From positions 62,001-126,000 of the forward strand of contig NZ_FPBH01000023.1 in assembly GCF_900116445.1 (NCBI RefSeq): 64,000 nt of DNA, read 5' to 3'. Under the pieces are notes generated by a model. The model was not told where the DNA came from and made no database searches. It was given only the letters and a program-made list of their open reading frames with translations. The translations under genes were made by a program, and so were the position numbers. Below are positions 60,767-64,000 of the stretch, one piece after another. Position 1 is the first letter of the stretch. Each line of letters starts with the position of its first letter. This stretch comes from Paraburkholderia aspalathi (lineage in GTDB: Bacteria > Pseudomonadota > Gammaproteobacteria > Burkholderiales > Burkholderiaceae).

Positions 60767-61099
60767 TTCTCTCTCCTGTGTCGATCGGAGTTAGCGTTTT
60801 AACGCTTGCTCCGGTCCCATCCGATGATGGTGGGGGTGGTCTGCTGCCGTCGCCGGCCGCTTTGGGTTAAATTGTTTGAAAAAATCCTACATGACGCAAA
60901 ATAGCTTGTCACGTAGGGTCTGCCATATTTTTTCTCAGCCAGTTTTGTGCATAAGATGCTGTAAAGCAGGGGTATTCTGCATAACGCGAAGTCACGGATA
61001 CCCAATCTTCGGGATGACTAGACAATTGTTCGATGCCGGTTTTGTAGGAAATTTACACGCTAAACCGGCGCTGCAACGAGGTTGAGGGCGAGGGCAGAC
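60767..61099. promoter_or_regulatory. Divergent promoter region of the sugar operons with two candidate operators
   Basis: TGTAGGATTTTTT on the minus strand (60879-60891) and TGTAGGAAATTT on the plus strand (61043-61054) are inverted near-identical copies, each 45-115 bases from a start codon. The segment is AT-rich compared with its flanks. RpiR/HexR-type regulators bind similar TGTA-containing AT-rich sites, and one is encoded at 63147. Confidence 0.45.
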
Positions 61100-61873
61100 A
61101 TGAATCGTGTGGTGTTGGTGACGGGCGCTTGTGGCGGGATCGGCAGCGTGTTGTGCAAGCGTTTCGTGGAGCAGGGCGACACGGTGTTGGCGCTCGATGT
61201 CGACGCGGTCGCGCTGCACGGATTGGTTGCGCAACTCGGCGCCGCGCATGTCACGCCGATCGCGGTCGACCTGGGTGACGCTGCCGCAGTGCAGCAAGCG
61301 GTTGCCGATGCGGTGAAAACGCGCGGTCCGGTGGACGTGCTGGTCGCCAACGCGGGTGCCGCCAAAGGTTTGACGCTCGCCACGACGGATGCCGCCAGCT
61401 GGCAGCGCGACATCCATCTGAATCTGAACGGCACGTATCACTCGGTGGAAGCGGTGCGCGCGTCGATGATCGAACGGCAGAAGGGCGTGCTGGTGCTGAT
61501 CGGCTCGGTGAACGGCATGGCCGCGCTCGGGCATCCGGCGTATAGCGCGGCGAAGGCCGGGCTCATCAGCTACACGAAAGCGCTGGCGATCGAACTGGGC
61601 CGCTATGGCATCCGCGCGAACATCGTCTGTCCGGGCACGGTGAAGACGCAGGCGTGGCAGGCGCGCGTCGACAAGAATCCGCAGGTCTTCGAGGATCTGA
61701 AAAAGTGGTACCCGTTGCGCGACTTTGCGACACCGGACGACATCGCCGATGCGGTGCTGTTCCTCTCATCGCCGATGGCGCGCGTGATTACCGGCGTCGC
61801 GTTGCCGGTCGACGGTGGACTGATGGCCGGCAACCGTTTGATGGCGGAAGAACTGACGCTCGAATCGCTTTGA
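61100..61873 (+). CDS. Short-chain dehydrogenase/reductase
   Basis: 257 aa. VVLVTGACGGIGSVLCKRF is the TGxxxGxG cofactor motif, LVANAGAAKG the NAG motif, and the Ser-Tyr-Lys triad is in IGSVNGMAALGHPAYSAAKA. IVCPGTVKTQAW follows. Probably an NAD(P)-dependent sugar or polyol dehydrogenase acting on the imported substrate (context inference). ATG 61100 is preferred to a TTG six codons earlier. Followed after 106 bases by the ATPase gene. Confidence 0.9.
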   Translation: MNRVVLVTGACGGIGSVLCKRFVEQGDTVLALDVDAVALHGLVAQLGAAHVTPIAVDLGDAAAVQQAVADAVKTRGPVDVLVANAGAAKGLTLATTDAASWQRDIHLNLNGTYHSVEAVRASMIERQKGVLVLIGSVNGMAALGHPAYSAAKAGLISYTKALAIELGRYGIRANIVCPGTVKTQAWQARVDKNPQVFEDLKKWYPLRDFATPDDIADAVLFLSSPMARVITGVALPVDGGLMAGNRLMAEELTLESL

Positions 61874-61979
61874 ATGGATTGGATTCGCTTTGAACTGCTT
61901 TGACCCGATAGCGCGGCGTGTGCTTTGCTCGATGAAGCAAGGCAACACGTTCGCATGACAGCACGACGATGAGGACAGC

Positions 61980-63062
61980 ATGGCAGCAGTGCAACTAAGC
62001 GGCATCTTCAAACGCTATGGCGACACGCAAGTGGTGCACGGCATCGATCTCAACATCGACGACGGCGAGTTCGTCGTGCTGGTCGGCCCGTCGGGTTGCG
62101 GCAAGAGCACGCTGATGCGCATGGTGGCGGGACTCGAAGAAATCAGCGGCGGCGATCTGATGATTGGCGGCACGCGCGCGAATACGCTCGCCCCGCAGCA
62201 GCGCAATATTTCGATGGTGTTCCAGAGCTACGCGCTTTATCCGCATCTGTCGGTCTACGAAAACATCGCGTTTGGGCCGCGGATTCGCAAGGAATCGTCG
62301 GCGAGTTTCAAGCCGCGGATCGAAGCTGCCGCGAAGATGCTGAACCTCGGCAGTTATCTGGATCGCTTGCCGCGTGCGCTGTCGGGTGGTCAACGTCAGC
62401 GGGTGGCGATGGGCCGCGCGGTGGTGCGCGAGCCTTCGCTGTTTCTGTTCGACGAACCGCTGTCCAATCTCGACGCCAAACTGCGCGTGCAGATGCGCAC
62501 GGAAATCAAGGCGCTGCATCAGCGTCTGAAGAATACGGTGATCTACGTCACGCACGATCAGATCGAAGCGATGACCATGGCTGACCGCATCGTCGTGATG
62601 AACGCGGGGCGGATTGAGCAGGTCGGCCGTCCGCTCGATTTGTACGACCATCCGGCGAATTTGTTCGTCGCGAGCTTCCTCGGCTCGCCGTCGATGAATT
62701 TCGCCGAAGGCGTGTTGGTCAATCGCACGGATGGACAGGGTTTCGCGTTAAAACTCACCGACGGTGGCGAGGTCGTGCTGGAAGGCACGCCGGACTCGGC
62801 GGTGGTCGGCGCAAAAATCACGCTTGGTGTGCGTCCCGAACACATTGAAACGATGGCTGACAAGCCGGACACCACGATGGAAGTCGAAGTGGTCGAGCCG
62901 ACTGGCGCCGAGACCCATTTGTACGGGAAAATAGGCGGCAACACGTGGTGCGTGACAACTCGCCAGCGCTCGAAAGTCGAGCCCGGTCAGCGCGTCACGC
63001 TGCGTCTGCCGGCTGAGCATATTCATCTGTTCGATACGGAGAGTGGACGCAGGCTGGTCTGA
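61980..63062 (+). CDS. ABC transporter ATP-binding protein, MalK/UgpC type
   Basis: 360 aa. Walker A GPSGCGKSTLMRMVAG, Q-loop VFQSYALYPHLSVYENIAFG, signature LSGGQRQRVAMGRAVVREP, Walker B LFLFDEPLSNLD and H-loop YVTHDQIEAMTMADRIVV are intact. The C-terminal ~120 residues form the TOBE/regulatory domain typical of MalK and UgpC. It powers the importer formed with the binding protein and permeases across the divergent promoter. GATGAGGACAGC precedes ATG 61980. Confidence 0.95.
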   Translation: MAAVQLSGIFKRYGDTQVVHGIDLNIDDGEFVVLVGPSGCGKSTLMRMVAGLEEISGGDLMIGGTRANTLAPQQRNISMVFQSYALYPHLSVYENIAFGPRIRKESSASFKPRIEAAAKMLNLGSYLDRLPRALSGGQRQRVAMGRAVVREPSLFLFDEPLSNLDAKLRVQMRTEIKALHQRLKNTVIYVTHDQIEAMTMADRIVVMNAGRIEQVGRPLDLYDHPANLFVASFLGSPSMNFAEGVLVNRTDGQGFALKLTDGGEVVLEGTPDSAVVGAKITLGVRPEHIETMADKPDTTMEVEVVEPTGAETHLYGKIGGNTWCVTTRQRSKVEPGQRVTLRLPAEHIHLFDTESGRRLV

Positions 63063-63146
63063 ACCGCGTGTTGCCGCTTGAGGCTGATTCAAGCTGACTG
63101 AAGCTGCGATGCGACGCGGATTCAATTAACCCTTAAGGAACACCGG

Positions 63147-64000
63147 GTGTCCGCACCGAACTTGATTCCCCACATCCGCGGCGCGCTGGCCAATCTGCGG
63201 CCCGCCGAGCGCAAGGTTGCCGAGATGGTGCTGAGCGACGTCGACTTTGCGATGCGCGCGAGCATCACCGAGCTCGCCCAGCGTGCGGACGTGTCCGAGC
63301 CTTCCGTCACGCGCTTTTGCCGCGCGATCGGCGCACATGGTCTGCGCGACTTCAAGATGCAATTGGCGCAGAGCGTGGCGGGCGGGGTGCCGTATGCGTC
63401 GACGGCGGTTGCGCGTGACGATGACGTGCAGACGTTGATGGACAAGGTGGGCGAGGCTGCTGTCGATGGGATCACGCATGCGTGTAGCGCGCTGGATCCG
63501 GCAGTGGTTGAGAGTGCGATTGCGGCGCTGTCGAGTGCAGGGCGGGTTTTCTTCTTTGGTGTTGGGTCGGGTTCGGGGCTGGTTGCGCAAGATGCTGCTT
63601 TGAGATTTTTGCGGCTTGATATTGCGGCTACTGCGTTTACTGATGGTCATTTGCAGCGGCTTTACGCGGGGCTCATGGAACCGGGTGATGTGGCGTTTGC
63701 GATTTCGCATTCGGGCCGCAGCGTCGAAGTGAATGAAAGCATTCAGATCGCCAAGGAGCGTGGTGCTACTACGATTGCGCTGACGAATGTTGGCTCGCGG
63801 CTGGCGTGGTTGGTCGATATTCCGCTGCTGCTGCGCGTGCCAAGTCCGATCGATCCGAATACGCCAGGCGTGTCCCGGCTCGTGCATCTGTGCATCATGG
63901 ATGCGCTGGCGATCGGCGTCGCGTTGAAGGCGCGGCCCAAGACACTCGAAAAGATGCGGCACGCGAAGGCGCGGTTGTCGTCGCATGAGCCGGAAGCGGC
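63147..64000 (+). CDS. RpiR/MurR-family regulator with SIS domain, 3' end outside window
   Basis: 284 codons visible from GTG 63147 (AAGGAACACCGG upstream); no stop before the window end. N-terminal HTH_6: LRPAERKVAEMVLSDVDFAM and ITELAQRADVSEPSVTRFCR, then AIGAHGLRDFKMQL. C-terminal SIS domain: VFFFGVGSGSGLVAQDAALR and AISHSGRSVEVNESIQIAKE, which binds a sugar phosphate. It likely represses or activates the surrounding sugar import genes in response to a phosphorylated intermediate. The 3' half uses G/T-rich codons (GGT, GTT, GCT). Confidence 0.9.
   Translation, partial: MSAPNLIPHIRGALANLRPAERKVAEMVLSDVDFAMRASITELAQRADVSEPSVTRFCRAIGAHGLRDFKMQLAQSVAGGVPYASTAVARDDDVQTLMDKVGEAAVDGITHACSALDPAVVESAIAALSSAGRVFFFGVGSGSGLVAQDAALRFLRLDIAATAFTDGHLQRLYAGLMEPGDVAFAISHSGRSVEVNESIQIAKERGATTIALTNVGSRLAWLVDIPLLLRVPSPIDPNTPGVSRLVHLCIMDALAIGVALKARPKTLEKMRHAKARLSSHEPEA

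Noticed and set aside
1..64000. tRNA, rRNA or CRISPR array
   Set aside because: No cloverleaf-like sequence with a CCA-type end, no rRNA stretches and no regularly spaced direct repeats were seen; the only spaced repeats are coding repeats in the KfrA-like and LRR genes.

Overview
The window reads as chromosomal DNA of a Burkholderia/Paraburkholderia-type betaproteobacterium. Coding regions are GC-rich with strong G/C third-position bias. The gene content is typical of that group: split pntAA/pntAB/pntB, a LysR-MFS-maleate isomerase unit, DUF4148 and LprI-like small secreted proteins, an AcpA-like phosphoesterase, GGDEF, TetR/GST and MalK-type ABC modules. No rRNA, tRNA or CRISPR array was found.

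Layout. 1-0.5 kb: tail of a PA-IL (LecA)-like protein. 1-6.5 kb: a redox operon of aldehyde dehydrogenase, proton-translocating transhydrogenase (pntAA, pntAB, pntB) and Zn alcohol dehydrogenase, in which pntAA is cut by an in-frame amber codon. 6.9-9.6 kb: SbmA/YddA-like ABC exporter and a convergent D-2-hydroxyacid dehydrogenase. 9.8-13.2 kb: divergent LysR regulator, MFS transporter and maleate isomerase, closed by a clear terminator. 13.5-16 kb: a very long KfrA-like coiled-coil protein with internal repeats. 16-24 kb: OmpW, a membrane-anchored leucine-rich-repeat protein, a GH63-like glycosidase, PsuG and a secreted propeller-like protein. 24-28.5 kb: MASE1 histidine kinase/NarL-type regulator, DUF4148 protein and LrgA/LrgB. 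28.7-34.5 kb: small secreted or membrane proteins, a YCII protein, a diguanylate cyclase and a lipoprotein. 34.8-39.1 kb: two TetR-controlled modules (GST; isochorismatase-like hydrolase plus MFS pump), each with a palindromic operator visible in the sequence. 39.7-41.6 kb: phosphoesterase.

41.7-57.3 kb is an accessory region. It is rich in small signal-peptide proteins, dispersed hairpin repeats, decayed genes (MarR/OhrR, HD-domain N-terminus, DUF3701-type integrase) and toxin, immunity or defence-like genes: an orphan Imm49-like protein, a CHAP-fold amidase with a DUF3828 partner, a low-GC two-gene cassette of unknown function, an FRG-domain protein and an HNH_2 nuclease. It also holds an alpha/beta hydrolase, a nitrilase, and a small gene with a strongly structured 5' leader.

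57.6-64 kb returns to core-like DNA. It carries a sugar ABC importer (binding protein and two permeases on the minus strand; SDR dehydrogenase, MalK/UgpC-type ATPase and an RpiR/SIS regulator on the plus strand) around a divergent promoter region with two inverted copies of a possible operator.

The best candidates for something undescribed are the low-GC pair at 53175-54569 with its defence-like surroundings, the structured leader at about 47923-48150, and the CHAP/DUF3828 pair.
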